Of a stretch of 64,000 nt of DNA, positions 1 through 8,748 are shown piece after piece. How positions within the stretch are numbered: the stretch's first letter is position 1; every line of letters starts with the position of its first letter. This stretch comes from Bacteroidales bacterium. Its GTDB lineage: Bacteria; Bacteroidota; Bacteroidia; Bacteroidales; GCA-2748055. The position numbers and the translations under genes are program-made. The stretch spans positions 209,530 through 273,529 of the forward strand of contig JARGFM010000001.1 of assembly GCA_029210725.1 (NCBI GenBank). Direction: 5' to 3'. Under the pieces are notes generated by a model, which was given only the letters and a program-made list of their open reading frames with translations, searched no databases and was not told where the DNA came from.

Positions 1-1537
1 TTATATCATAGCAGTAAATGTTATCAATACCCGAAAATGTCCCGCCAAAGTAAATTTTGTTTCCCCTTACAGTTGGATAGGAGATATCATCCATCCCGGC
101 ATCGAACAAACGGGTCCATCGACCTGTCAGGAGGGAATAACTGTAAATAGATTTCCCCGTTTCCATGGAAACCATCATCACCAGGGCCGTATCGTTTTCC
201 ATCCAGGCCGGATGCTGCAGGAAGCGATTACCGGGAGAGGGAATCATCTGATCCATAGACCCGTCGCTATGTAAAACAACCAGATTAAACCGTTGCTTCT
301 CGGTCTGCTCCACCGCAGCAATCCGGCTTCCATCACCGGAAATGGCCGGCGAAAAATACCTGGTCTTTTTTCCCAGATTCCTGACGGTGCCGCTGCGCAT
401 ATCATAGCTTCGAATAATGGAATAGTTTCTGTTGCTCCAGCGTGTATCCGGAATAAACTCATCCCACACAATCTGGTTCCCGGAGTAAGTAACCCTTCCC
501 GAATTCAAAAATCCCGGACGAAACAGACGTGTATCCTTTCCATTTTTTTCCACAATAACAAATTCCGGGATCTGGCCGATCCCGGTCTTCAGATTCAGTA
601 TTTTCGACTCCGAAAGCTCATGCGGAAAGGTATAGCTGGTGTAAGGATCTTTCCGGTAAAAATTCCAATCGGTCACAGGGGTATAGGATCTGCCGGGGGC
701 CATCCGGCGCCAGTGTTCCTGGTAACTGGTCAAGGCCTCCTCATAAAACTGTTTCTTGGACTGGAGACCATACCGTTTCATGCTGAACCAGGTGGGATTG
801 AGCAAAAATGGTTTCCTGGCCGCATACTCCTGAAAGTCGGTCCAGAACTTATCTCCATAGGTACGTCTCCCGTGTCTGACCATCAAATATCCCAGCTGAT
901 AGTGGTTGGGAATGTGGTGTTGGTAGGAACCCAGACTTGCCTTGGAAAACGACCAAAGCGTCTCCGCTTCCAGCAATTGTGCCTTGATCTCCATTTCAAA
1001 TGAAGGCTGTCTTCCTCTTCCTGTTGCAGAGAGACGGGTCTCCGAGTCAACAGCATCCCCCTCCAGATACCAGTAAGGCAGGAATGCCGCCATGGCCCCT
1101 ACCACCTGCTGCCCTCCGAGAAGGGAGAGCCCTTTTGTAAAGCCCTGATTCAGCTTATCGATCTGAACAGCATGTCTGCCTTCATGAAGGGCCAGTTGTG
1201 TCAGCCAGTCCTGATAATAACCATTGGGATCAGGATTGGTAAATATCTCCAGCCGCTTGGGGGCCCAGACAAACACGCCGTTTGAAAAGCTCGATTCGTT
1301 ATGAATGATGACAGGCATATGACTGTGCCGGTGATCCAGGGACTGTCCAAGGAGCGGGTAGTACTGCTCCAGCCGCAGGGCAAAGGCTTTCGCCAGACTG
1401 TCAACGCCCTGCGGATGAATGATGGTGTAGTGAGGAGTTTTAAACTGATACCACTTCAGGGAGCCCGCGTCCTGTCCATACTCATAGAATTGGCCGCTCA
1501 TTCGGGCCGAAATAAATAAAAGCAGAATGAAAATCAT
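1..1537 (-). CDS. Putative secreted zinc metallopeptidase with WD40-like propeller (3' end outside window)
   Basis: The reading frame opens at ATG 1537 and stays open to the window edge, so about 512 N-terminal residues are visible and the C-terminus is missing. The start is a short hydrophobic signal-like segment. Residues 118-122 are HEGRH, a zinc HExxH motif of the peptidase MA type, followed by a hydrophobic helix and a GD/E-rich segment (YLEGDAVDSE) that could give the third ligand. Later segments such as FSPAISGDGSRIAAVE fit the PD40/WD40-like propeller repeat found in TolB. Bacteroidota encode long secreted proteins that join an MA-type peptidase to such a propeller, and this looks like one; the substrate is unknown. 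It lies 34 bases after the SUI1-like gene on the same strand and may share its transcript. Confidence 0.7.
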   Translation of the reverse strand, partial: MIFILLLFISARMSGQFYEYGQDAGSLKWYQFKTPHYTIIHPQGVDSLAKAFALRLEQYYPLLGQSLDHRHSHMPVIIHNESSFSNGVFVWAPKRLEIFTNPDPNGYYQDWLTQLALHEGRHAVQIDKLNQGFTKGLSLLGGQQVVGAMAAFLPYWYLEGDAVDSETRLSATGRGRQPSFEMEIKAQLLEAETLWSFSKASLGSYQHHIPNHYQLGYLMVRHGRRTYGDKFWTDFQEYAARKPFLLNPTWFSMKRYGLQSKKQFYEEALTSYQEHWRRMAPGRSYTPVTDWNFYRKDPYTSYTFPHELSESKILNLKTGIGQIPEFVIVEKNGKDTRLFRPGFLNSGRVTYSGNQIVWDEFIPDTRWSNRNYSIIRSYDMRSGTVRNLGKKTRYFSPAISGDGSRIAAVEQTEKQRFNLVVLHSDGSMDQMIPSPGNRFLQHPAWMENDTALVMMVSMETGKSIYSYSLLTGRWTRLFDAGMDDISYPTVRGNKIYFGGTFSGIDNIYCYDI

Positions 1538-1571
1538 TCTGCCTTTGCCGTACAAATAATATAATGGAAGG

Positions 1572-1919
1572 TTAGTTCTCCGCAAATTTCACTTTATATC
1601 CACTGTTTTGTAAAAAGACATAGGCACGTTTACGCACATCCCCTTTTAGAACAATATCATACATTTTTGATGAGCTACAGGTGTGGCAAATTTCCTGGAG
1701 TTGCTCCTCCACCTTAATCATATCGATCCGGCGGCCGACAAACCCGGTAATGAAAGTGATGGGAGCACCATCCATCTTTCTCTTATCAAGGCCGATTAGA
1801 AGGGTCTGTTTTTCGGGAGGCAGGGTCTTGGGCTCAGTGATATTGGCGTATTCAAATTCAAATTCGGGATAGTCCGTGTAGAGTGGTTGATCCAGATCGT
1901 TCATTCCTTTTAAAGTCAT
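1572..1919 (-). CDS. yciH: SUI1/YciH-family translation factor
   Basis: A 115-residue protein with the SUI1/eIF1 fold signature in its C-terminal two thirds: a basic KRKMDGAPITFITGF stretch, then a helix with paired cysteines (CHTCSSSKM), and an end of the type DIVLKGDVRKRAYVFL...GY. In bacteria this family (YciH) is thought to affect start-codon fidelity on the 30S subunit; that role is inferred from the family. The N-terminal 35 residues are acidic and variable. ATG 1919 is used; a second ATG at codon 6 (1904) is possible. A -7 element (TATATTTG on the minus strand, 1949-1942) lies just upstream. It is divergent from the DUF2723 gene. Confidence 0.85.
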   Translation of the reverse strand: MTLKGMNDLDQPLYTDYPEFEFEYANITEPKTLPPEKQTLLIGLDKRKMDGAPITFITGFVGRRIDMIKVEEQLQEICHTCSSSKMYDIVLKGDVRKRAYVFLQNSGYKVKFAEN

Positions 1920-1941
1920 GTACTTTGGATTTAGTGAACCA

Positions 1942-1949
1942 CAAATATA
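1942..1949 (-). promoter_or_regulatory. Candidate Bacteroidota -7 element for the SUI1-like gene
   Basis: The minus strand reads TATATTTG, a full match to TAnnTTTG, the -7 element of the primary Bacteroidota sigma factor. It ends 23 bases before the ATG at 1919, so the leader would be about 15 bases. No clear -33 element was assigned. Confidence 0.5.
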
Positions 1950-2060
1950 TATTTACATTTCATATTTGTCAACATTTTCAAACTTTTGTTTTTTGGCAGG
2001 GGTGCTGAAAAAAGCGTTAAATTCGTGCCTGTCAAAATACTAAAGGAGGCCGGATACCTT

Positions 2061-5000
2061 ATGCAATTCAAAAAAATAAACCTGCTGCTGGGTTGGATCA
2101 GTTTTGCCATCGCCCTGATAGTCTACCTGCTCACCCTGGAGCCCACCGTCAGCCTGTGGGACTGCGGTGAATTTATAGCCAGTTCCTACAAACTCCAGGT
2201 GGGGCACCCGCCGGGGGCACCTCTGTACATGATGATTGGAAGGGTGTTCGCCCTCTTTACTTCCGACCAGGAAAAGGTGGCCATGATGGTCAATGCGGTA
2301 TCTGCTTTCGCCAGTGCCTTTACCATTCTGTTCCTGTTCTGGACCATCTCCCACCTGCTTAAAAAGATAGTTATCTCTCATCCGGCCGAAGCCGGCAGAT
2401 CTGAATCACTGGTTGTTTTGGGGGGTGCTTTTGTCGGAGCCCTCGCCTACACCTTCTCTGACACCTTCTGGTTCTCGGCGGTCGAAGGGGAAGTATATGC
2501 CACTTCTTCTCTGTTTACTGCCGTGGTTTTCTGGGCCATTCTCAAATGGGAGAATGTGGCAGATGAAGCAAATGCGAACCGATGGATCATCCTGATCGCT
2601 TACCTCATAGGCCTGTCCATTGGAGTACATCTGCTAAACCTTCTTGCCATCCCCGCTATTGTCCTGGTCTACTATTTTAAAAAAACTCCCAAAGTTACCC
2701 GTCCGGGTATTCTGAAAGCACTGGGACTTTCAGTGGTGCTTCTGCTTTCAATCATGTACGGAATTATTCCGGGAATCATTAAACTGGCCACCCTGGCGGA
2801 AAAGTTCTTTACCAATACGGTGGGCCTCCATTATAATACTGGTGTTCTGATATATATATTCCTCCTGCTTGGAGCCCTGGGCTACGGAATCTACCGCACG
2901 CAGTTCGTGAAAAAAAATGTACTCTGGAACACCATTTTGTTAGCCATTACCGTGATCATCATCGGATACTCATCCTATGCCATGATTCTTATCCGTTCGC
3001 TGGCAGGTCCGCCCATGAATGAAAACCGTCCGGAAAATGTCTTTGCACTGCTCTCCTATATAAACCGCGAACAATACGGCGATCGTCCATTGATTCTGGG
3101 CCACCAGTATAATGCAGAAGTGGAGGACCTGGCCTATAAAAAACCTGTCTACATGCTGAACAAGGAAGAGAACAGGTATGACATAGCACACTACATACCC
3201 GAACTGGTCATGAAGGGCAGCCAGGTATTGCTTCCCCGCATGTACAGCCGCAATGTCACACACAGGCAGGCTTACCAGGAGTTCGGAACCATTAACGATC
3301 CGGCAAATCCAAGCTACATGGACAACCTGGAGTTTCTGTTCCGTTACCAGATCGGTCATATGTATCTGCGCTATTTTATGTGGAACTTTGTTGGCAGGCA
3401 AAACGATATCCAGGGACATGGAAATGTGCTGAACGGGAACTGGATCAGCGGTATCGGCTTCCTGGATTCGGCCAGAACCGGCCCCCAGAAAAACATACCC
3501 GCTCATATGAAAAACCACCCGGCCAGGAATACTTACTTTTTTCTTCCCTTCCTGCTGGGACTGGTGGGTCTTTTTTTTCAGCTTGACAGGAGTGCACGGG
3601 ATTTTTGGATTGTCATGAGTCTTTTCGTCCTGACCGGAGTGGCCATCGTAATCTACCTGAACCAAACACCCTATCAGCCCAGGGAACGCGATTACGCCTA
3701 TGCAGGTTCATTCTATGCCTTTTCGATCTGGATTGGCATGGGAGTGGCAGGTCTTTATCAGGTTTTAAGATCGAAACTTAAGGCCAATCTCTCTGCCATC
3801 CTGGCAACAGCATTCAGCTTCCTGGCGGTTCCCGTCCTGATGGCCTCCGAGAATTGGGATGATCACGACCGTTCTGGCCGGTACACGGCCAGGGATATTG
3901 CCAGGAATTACCTGAATTCCTGCAGCAAGGATGCTGTGCTCTTTACAGTAGGGGATAACGACACCTTCCCGCTGTGGTACGTCCAGGATGTGGAAGGAGT
4001 CAGGGAAGATGTGCGGATAGTCAATATGATGTTATTCAATATGGACTGGTATATCGATCAGGCCAGGTGGAAAAATTACGATTCAGACCCCCTGCCCTTT
4101 ACCATTCCGCAGGCAAAATACGAAGCCATACCCGGTAACAGCATCTTTGTCAGGGAACACAAGCAATGGGCCACGACCGATTACATGCTCAACTTCATGA
4201 AAAGTGATAATCCCGATACCAAGGTAAGCTTGCGCAGCGGAGAACGGGTAAACTATATTCCCACCCATCAGCTGATCATTCAGGTGGATTCGGCCGCGGT
4301 CGTTTCCAACGGTACCGTAGGCCCGGAAGAGGCACACCGGATTGAAAAACAGATTCCCATTCGCCTGGAACCCAATGGCCAGATCCTGAAGAATACCCTG
4401 GCACAGCTGGATGTAATTACATCAAACAATTGGCAGCGGCCCATTTATTATACTACAGGAGGATATGACGAATCCCTGGGGATGGAGGAGTTCTATAAAA
4501 ATGAAGGACTGGCTTACCGGCTGGTCCCCCTGAGAACTCCCTATGAAAGCGTCCTGGTTATGGGGGATATAAATACAGACACTCTGTATGACCGGCTGAT
4601 GAATCAGTTTGAATGGGGCAGAATGAATGCCGGGGATGTTCATCTGGACTACTACACCATTCGCACCATGTCGGTTATTCGTTTCCGGAGCCTTCATACC
4701 CGCCTGGCCATGGAGCTGCTGAAGAAAGGGGAAAGGGGGAAAGCCATAGAAGTTCTCGACCACTGTATGGAGCTTGCCCCCTCACACGTACTACCGTTTG
4801 ATCAGTATATAAGCGGAATCACCCTGCCAAAAGCGGATGGAGGAATCATCCACCATGAAGGGATCATTGAGGCCTATTATCTCTGCGGGGAGACTGAAAA
4901 GGCTAATTCCATACTCCGGGAGTATTATCAGACACTGAGCGATGAGCTCCTCTATTTCAATTCCATGAAACCCAGGCACAGTTCGTCCATACAGCGGGAG

Positions 5001-5105
5001 ATCAATGAAGCCATGTTCCAGATGGAGGAACTCAGGATTCTTCTTGAGAATTTCCAGCAGGAAGAGTTGCAGCTGGAACTTGGCATCAGCGGTTTCGGTT
5101 CATAA
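2061..5105 (+). CDS. DUF2723 family membrane protein (predicted protein O-mannosyltransferase-like)
   Basis: A 1014-residue integral membrane protein. Its N-terminal half has many hydrophobic spans and the hallmark WDCGEF motif just after the first membrane helix (VSLWDCGEFIAS), followed by GHPPGAPLYMMIGR; this is the DUF2723 signature, a family related to PMT/GT-C glycosyltransferases where acidic residues in the first periplasmic loop are thought to be catalytic. The C-terminal half is soluble and ends in helical, TPR-like sequence (around residues 880-960). The donor and acceptor are not known. ATG 2061 is preferred over a longer frame from 1986 because AGGAGG lies 11 bases upstream and the membrane domain begins right after it. 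It converges with the polyprenyl synthase gene, their ends overlapping by 20 bases. Confidence 0.85.
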   Translation: MQFKKINLLLGWISFAIALIVYLLTLEPTVSLWDCGEFIASSYKLQVGHPPGAPLYMMIGRVFALFTSDQEKVAMMVNAVSAFASAFTILFLFWTISHLLKKIVISHPAEAGRSESLVVLGGAFVGALAYTFSDTFWFSAVEGEVYATSSLFTAVVFWAILKWENVADEANANRWIILIAYLIGLSIGVHLLNLLAIPAIVLVYYFKKTPKVTRPGILKALGLSVVLLLSIMYGIIPGIIKLATLAEKFFTNTVGLHYNTGVLIYIFLLLGALGYGIYRTQFVKKNVLWNTILLAITVIIIGYSSYAMILIRSLAGPPMNENRPENVFALLSYINREQYGDRPLILGHQYNAEVEDLAYKKPVYMLNKEENRYDIAHYIPELVMKGSQVLLPRMYSRNVTHRQAYQEFGTINDPANPSYMDNLEFLFRYQIGHMYLRYFMWNFVGRQNDIQGHGNVLNGNWISGIGFLDSARTGPQKNIPAHMKNHPARNTYFFLPFLLGLVGLFFQLDRSARDFWIVMSLFVLTGVAIVIYLNQTPYQPRERDYAYAGSFYAFSIWIGMGVAGLYQVLRSKLKANLSAILATAFSFLAVPVLMASENWDDHDRSGRYTARDIARNYLNSCSKDAVLFTVGDNDTFPLWYVQDVEGVREDVRIVNMMLFNMDWYIDQARWKNYDSDPLPFTIPQAKYEAIPGNSIFVREHKQWATTDYMLNFMKSDNPDTKVSLRSGERVNYIPTHQLIIQVDSAAVVSNGTVGPEEAHRIEKQIPIRLEPNGQILKNTLAQLDVITSNNWQRPIYYTTGGYDESLGMEEFYKNEGLAYRLVPLRTPYESVLVMGDINTDTLYDRLMNQFEWGRMNAGDVHLDYYTIRTMSVIRFRSLHTRLAMELLKKGERGKAIEVLDHCMELAPSHVLPFDQYISGITLPKADGGIIHHEGIIEAYYLCGETEKANSILREYYQTLSDELLYFNSMKPRHSSSIQREINEAMFQMEELRILLENFQQEELQLELGISGFGS

Positions 5106-6060
5106 GAAACGAAGCGAAATTGTACAGCTCGCTCTTTCGCTCTTTTGGTCTGTTCAGCTTGTCCAGGGAGGCCAGGGCCTCCTGATAATATAAGCGGATT
5201 CGCTTTTCTGTCAGCTCCTTGATACTTAAAGCATCGAAGATTGAAATCACTGCCGAAATCTTCTCCTCCCTGTCAAACTGCATCCCTGTGAGCCATTCGA
5301 TCAGCTCCTCTTTCTGTGAAGCTGAAGCAAGCTCGAGTGCCTGAATAACCAGAAAGGTTTTTTTGTTATCCACGATATCCGTTCCCGGATTCTTACCCAC
5401 TAAGGCGGGATCCCCGTATGTGTCGAGCAGGTCGTCCTGGAGTTGAAAAGCGATTCCCAGGTTTCTTCCATATTCATACAAATCTTCCGAATCTCTCTGG
5501 GAAGATCCTCCCAGAATGGCCCCGATCTTCAGACTGGCAGCAATCAATACCGCCGTCTTTAACTCAATCATGGTCAGGTACTCTTCCTCTGACACTCGTA
5601 TAAGTTCTTCGAAATTCATGTCCATCTGCTGTCCCTCACATACTTGCATGGCCGTATGGGTGAATACCTCCTGGACCGTACTCAGGACAGCGCCAGGAGC
5701 CTGATTCATCAACCGGCTGGCCAGAATGGACATCACATCGCCCGAGAGAATGGCCACATTTTCATTGTATTTGATATGCACCGTTGGATGACCTCTTCTT
5801 TTTTCTGAACGATCCATAATATCATCATGCAGCAGGGTGAAATTATGAAATACCTCAATGGCCACAGCCGGAATCAGTGCAGAAGCCACCTCTCCTGAAA
5901 ACAGGTCACAGGCCAGGATCACCAGGGCCGGCCTTATTCTCTTCCCTCCCAGGGAGAGAATATACCTGACAGGCTCGTATAATTCGGGAGGGGTATCCGG
6001 AATGTTTAGATTCTGAATATGTTTCTCTACCAGATTCTGCGCTTCAAGAAGTGTATACAT
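5086..6060 (-). CDS. Trans-polyprenyl diphosphate synthase (FPP/GGPP type)
   Basis: A 324-residue all-alpha isoprenyl diphosphate synthase, making linear prenyl diphosphates from IPP and an allylic primer. Both aspartate-rich motifs are present: DDIMD at residues 79-83 followed by RRG, and DDLLD at 209-213. GGKRIRP (38-44) supplies the IPP-binding basic residues. The residue five places before the first motif is Phe74; a bulky aromatic at this position usually limits the product to C15-C20, so a short-chain product (FPP or GGPP) is more likely than a long quinone tail. That product length is inference. It converges with the DUF2723 gene and overlaps it by 20 bases; it diverges from the TlpA-like gene. 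Confidence 0.88.
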   Translation of the reverse strand: MYTLLEAQNLVEKHIQNLNIPDTPPELYEPVRYILSLGGKRIRPALVILACDLFSGEVASALIPAVAIEVFHNFTLLHDDIMDRSEKRRGHPTVHIKYNENVAILSGDVMSILASRLMNQAPGAVLSTVQEVFTHTAMQVCEGQQMDMNFEELIRVSEEEYLTMIELKTAVLIAASLKIGAILGGSSQRDSEDLYEYGRNLGIAFQLQDDLLDTYGDPALVGKNPGTDIVDNKKTFLVIQALELASASQKEELIEWLTGMQFDREEKISAVISIFDALSIKELTEKRIRLYYQEALASLDKLNRPKERKSELYNFASFLMNRNR

Positions 6061-6133
6061 AGTTGAGACAAGTTAATGATTTTCGCCATAGAGTGGCAGG
6101 ATGATTATACAATATGTTTTAAAATAGAATCAT

Positions 6134-6141
6134 TAACTTTG
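6134..6141 (+). promoter_or_regulatory. Candidate -7 element for the TlpA-like/carA operon
   Basis: TAACTTTG matches TAnnTTTG exactly and ends 25 bases before ATG 6166, giving a leader near 18 bases. A TGTTTT stretch at 6115-6120 could serve as the -33 region. Confidence 0.55.
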
Positions 6142-6165
6142 TCCGGTTCTTAAAAGCAGTGTTTG

Positions 6166-7644
6166 ATGACATTTTCAAGGAGAATTACAAGCATACTTTC
6201 CATTTTATTTCTTTCTGTTTCATCCCTCTGGGCACAAGGCTACCGGATTGAGGTTGAATTAAAAGGACTTTCAAACGATACCATCATCTTAGGCGAGTAT
6301 TTCACTTCCAGGATGATCCCGAAAGACACCACCGTCGTGGATAAGGATGGCCGGGGTGTTTTTGCCGGAACCGAAGCTTTTAAGGGAGGGCTCTACCTGG
6401 TCTATATCAATCCGGGGCACTATTTCGACCTCCTGCTGGGAGACGATCAGGAATTGCACATTGAAGCAGATACTTCCGATCTCCCGGGTAGTATTACTTT
6501 CCGCGGCTCGGATGATAACCGCATATTCCAGGAGTATAAAAACTTCCTGCAGAAAAAAAGAGGGGAGCTGGAGCAACTGGCAGCCCGGGAAAGCAGCAAC
6601 ACCAATGCTGCAGATAGTATCGCTCTGGTCCTCCGGCAGCAAGAGATCAACCGGGAGATGGAAGCGTTTATGAACCGCATCGAAGCGGAACACTCCACGT
6701 TGTTTGTTTCTGACTTTATTGGTGCCACCAGGGAACCCTTTCCTCCCGAAGAGATGCTGAGCGGAGAGAAAAGACATGACGACTCTGTCCGCTATTTCTA
6801 TTACCGCGAACACTACTTCGACCGTTTTGATCCCTTTAATATCAGACTTTTGCACACCCCCCTCTACGAGGGGAAGATTATGAACTACATAAACAGGAGT
6901 GTCTCCCAACATCCCGATTCCCTGATTGTGGCAGTGGATTACCTGCTGGAAGGTTCCAAAAAGCAGGAAGAGCTCTACCGGTACATGCTGATCACCCTGT
7001 TTAATCATTTTGCCGAAAGCAAATTCATCGGAATGGACGGGGTCTATTTCCACATCGCAGAAAAATACTATCTGCCGGATGCCACCTGGAGCAACCCGGA
7101 GTTTCTGGCCAAACTCAAAGAGAACCTGGAAAGCAATAAACCCACCCTGATCGGCCAGACTGCCCCCAACATCATTCTGCGGCAGATCCCCGAAGAACAC
7201 TTTGGGATGGCAACCCAGGATACTGCCATTAAGAAAGATCCTCATATCGGGCATGATTTTTATATTCATGATGTTGATGCCCGCTTTACCCTTCTGTATT
7301 TCTGGGAAGCAGACTGTGGCCATTGTAAGAAAGCAACTCCAGAGCTGCACGAAGTCTACAGCAGGATGTTGGATAAGGGAGTGGAAGTTGTCAGTGTTCA
7401 CGTGATTAACTCCATAGAGGGTAAAGAAAAGTGGATCGATTTTATAAACGAACACCAGCTGCTGGGATGGATCAATTGCTGGAGCCCCTACAGCAATGAG
7501 TTTAGAAAAATATATAACCTGCAGAGCTATCCGCAGCTTTTTGTACTCGACCGGGACAAGAAAATTGTTGCCAAACGGGTCACCCCCCAGCAGGCCGAAC
7601 AGATCATTAACACGCTGATAGAAAACGAATCGACCGATAATTGA
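6166..7644 (+). CDS. TlpA-like thioredoxin-fold protein, exported
   Basis: A 492-residue exported protein. The N-terminus has an arginine pair and a hydrophobic signal segment ending near LWAQ. The first part is a beta-rich segment like the DUF4369 domain of Bacteroidota TlpA proteins (VELKGLSNDTIILGEYF); the middle is helical and resembles DUF5106-type regions; the C-terminal 130 residues are a thioredoxin fold with the redox motif CGHC at residues 384-387 within FWEADCGHCKKATPEL, and a cis-proline-like SYPQLFVLD near the end. It likely acts as a periplasmic thiol-disulfide reductase; the partner is unknown. ATG 6166 is chosen; a TTG directly before it (6163) is less likely. carA follows after 7 bases, so the two are probably co-transcribed although their functions do not obviously connect. 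Confidence 0.82.
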   Translation: MTFSRRITSILSILFLSVSSLWAQGYRIEVELKGLSNDTIILGEYFTSRMIPKDTTVVDKDGRGVFAGTEAFKGGLYLVYINPGHYFDLLLGDDQELHIEADTSDLPGSITFRGSDDNRIFQEYKNFLQKKRGELEQLAARESSNTNAADSIALVLRQQEINREMEAFMNRIEAEHSTLFVSDFIGATREPFPPEEMLSGEKRHDDSVRYFYYREHYFDRFDPFNIRLLHTPLYEGKIMNYINRSVSQHPDSLIVAVDYLLEGSKKQEELYRYMLITLFNHFAESKFIGMDGVYFHIAEKYYLPDATWSNPEFLAKLKENLESNKPTLIGQTAPNIILRQIPEEHFGMATQDTAIKKDPHIGHDFYIHDVDARFTLLYFWEADCGHCKKATPELHEVYSRMLDKGVEVVSVHVINSIEGKEKWIDFINEHQLLGWINCWSPYSNEFRKIYNLQSYPQLFVLDRDKKIVAKRVTPQQAEQIINTLIENESTDN

Positions 7645-7651
7645 TAAGCTT

Positions 7652-8734
7652 ATGAAGTTCAAGGCAATTAAACTGATTCTGGAGGACGGATCCACTTTTC
7701 ATGGTAAATCATTTGGCTATGAAGGCAGCATTGCCGGTGAGGTGGTCTTCAATACTGCCATGACCGGATATCCCGAAAGTCTGACCGATCCATCCTACAA
7801 AGGTCAGATCCTGGTCCTTACCTATCCCATTGTGGGAAACTACGGGGTTCCCAGAGAGGACTCTGAGAATGATCTCTATAAATTCTTTGAATCGGATCAG
7901 CTTCACATTTCCGCCCTGGTGATTTCCTACTACTCCACCGAGTATTCTCACTGGAACGCAGAGCGCAGTCTCGGCGACTGGCTGAAACAGCACAATATAC
8001 CGGGCATATTTGATGTGGATACCCGTAAAATCACCAAATTGCTGCGGGAAAAGGGATCCATGCTTGGCAAGATAGTTTTCAATGAGGATGAGCCGCCCGC
8101 TTACGATCCCAACCAGGACAACCTGGTCGCACAGGTAAGTGTGGAAGAAAAAAAGGTCTATGGCCAGGGAAAATACAGGATCCTGCTGCTCGATTGTGGA
8201 GTGAAATATAATATTATCCGCTACCTGCTTGAACGCGACACGACCATCATCAGGGTACCCTGGGACCATGATATCAGCAAAGAGGAATACGATGGTCTCT
8301 TTATTTCCAATGGACCGGGTGATCCCAAACAAAACAGGGTCACCATTGAAAGCCTGGCTGCAGCATACCAATCAGAAACTCCGATTTTCGGAATCTGCCT
8401 GGGGAATCAGCTTATGGCGCTGGCCGCCGGTGCAGATACCTATAAACTGAAATACGGGCACCGGAGCCACAATCAGCCGGTGCTTGAAGTGGGAACCGAT
8501 AAAGCCTACATCACCTCCCAGAATCATGGTTATGCCATTGATAACCTGACTCTGCCTGATGATTGGAAGCCTCTCTTCATAAACCTGAATGATGAAACCA
8601 ACGAGGGAATGAAACATGTTTCCAAACCTTTTTTCTCCACGCAGTTCCATCCCGAAGCCTCAGGAGGCCCCACCGATACAGCCTACCTTTTCGATGTTTT
8701 TATTGACCACATCAGGAAGCATGTGGAGGGCTGA
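7652..8734 (+). CDS. carA: Carbamoyl-phosphate synthase small subunit
   Basis: A 360-residue glutamine amidotransferase subunit that hydrolyses glutamine and channels ammonia to CarB for carbamoyl phosphate, used for arginine and pyrimidines. The N-terminal CPSase small-chain domain is clear (GEVVFNTAMTGYPESLTDPSY), and the class I glutamine amidotransferase domain holds the nucleophile Cys249 in GICLGNQ, with His333 and Glu335 in FHPEASGGP. The length is normal for the family. It sits on the plus strand 8 kb before carB, with the whole arginine/proline operon between them on the other strand. Its stop lies 14 bases from the end of convergent proA, and no hairpin terminator is visible there. 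Confidence 0.96.
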   Translation: MKFKAIKLILEDGSTFHGKSFGYEGSIAGEVVFNTAMTGYPESLTDPSYKGQILVLTYPIVGNYGVPREDSENDLYKFFESDQLHISALVISYYSTEYSHWNAERSLGDWLKQHNIPGIFDVDTRKITKLLREKGSMLGKIVFNEDEPPAYDPNQDNLVAQVSVEEKKVYGQGKYRILLLDCGVKYNIIRYLLERDTTIIRVPWDHDISKEEYDGLFISNGPGDPKQNRVTIESLAAAYQSETPIFGICLGNQLMALAAGADTYKLKYGHRSHNQPVLEVGTDKAYITSQNHGYAIDNLTLPDDWKPLFINLNDETNEGMKHVSKPFFSTQFHPEASGGPTDTAYLFDVFIDHIRKHVEG

Positions 8735-8748
8735 CAGCCCTGAAAGCT

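Noticed and set aside
293-1003. 236-codon plus-strand open frame at the window start
   Set aside because: It lies opposite the truncated metallopeptidase gene, whose frame is open for the whole region and shows HExxH and propeller motifs; the plus-strand product shows no family features.
2970-3665. 231-codon minus-strand open frame inside the DUF2723 gene
   Set aside because: Antisense shadow of a well supported membrane protein.
6289-7695. 468-codon minus-strand open frame
   Set aside because: It mirrors the TlpA-like gene, which has a signal peptide and CGHC motif; the reverse product has no recognisable motif.
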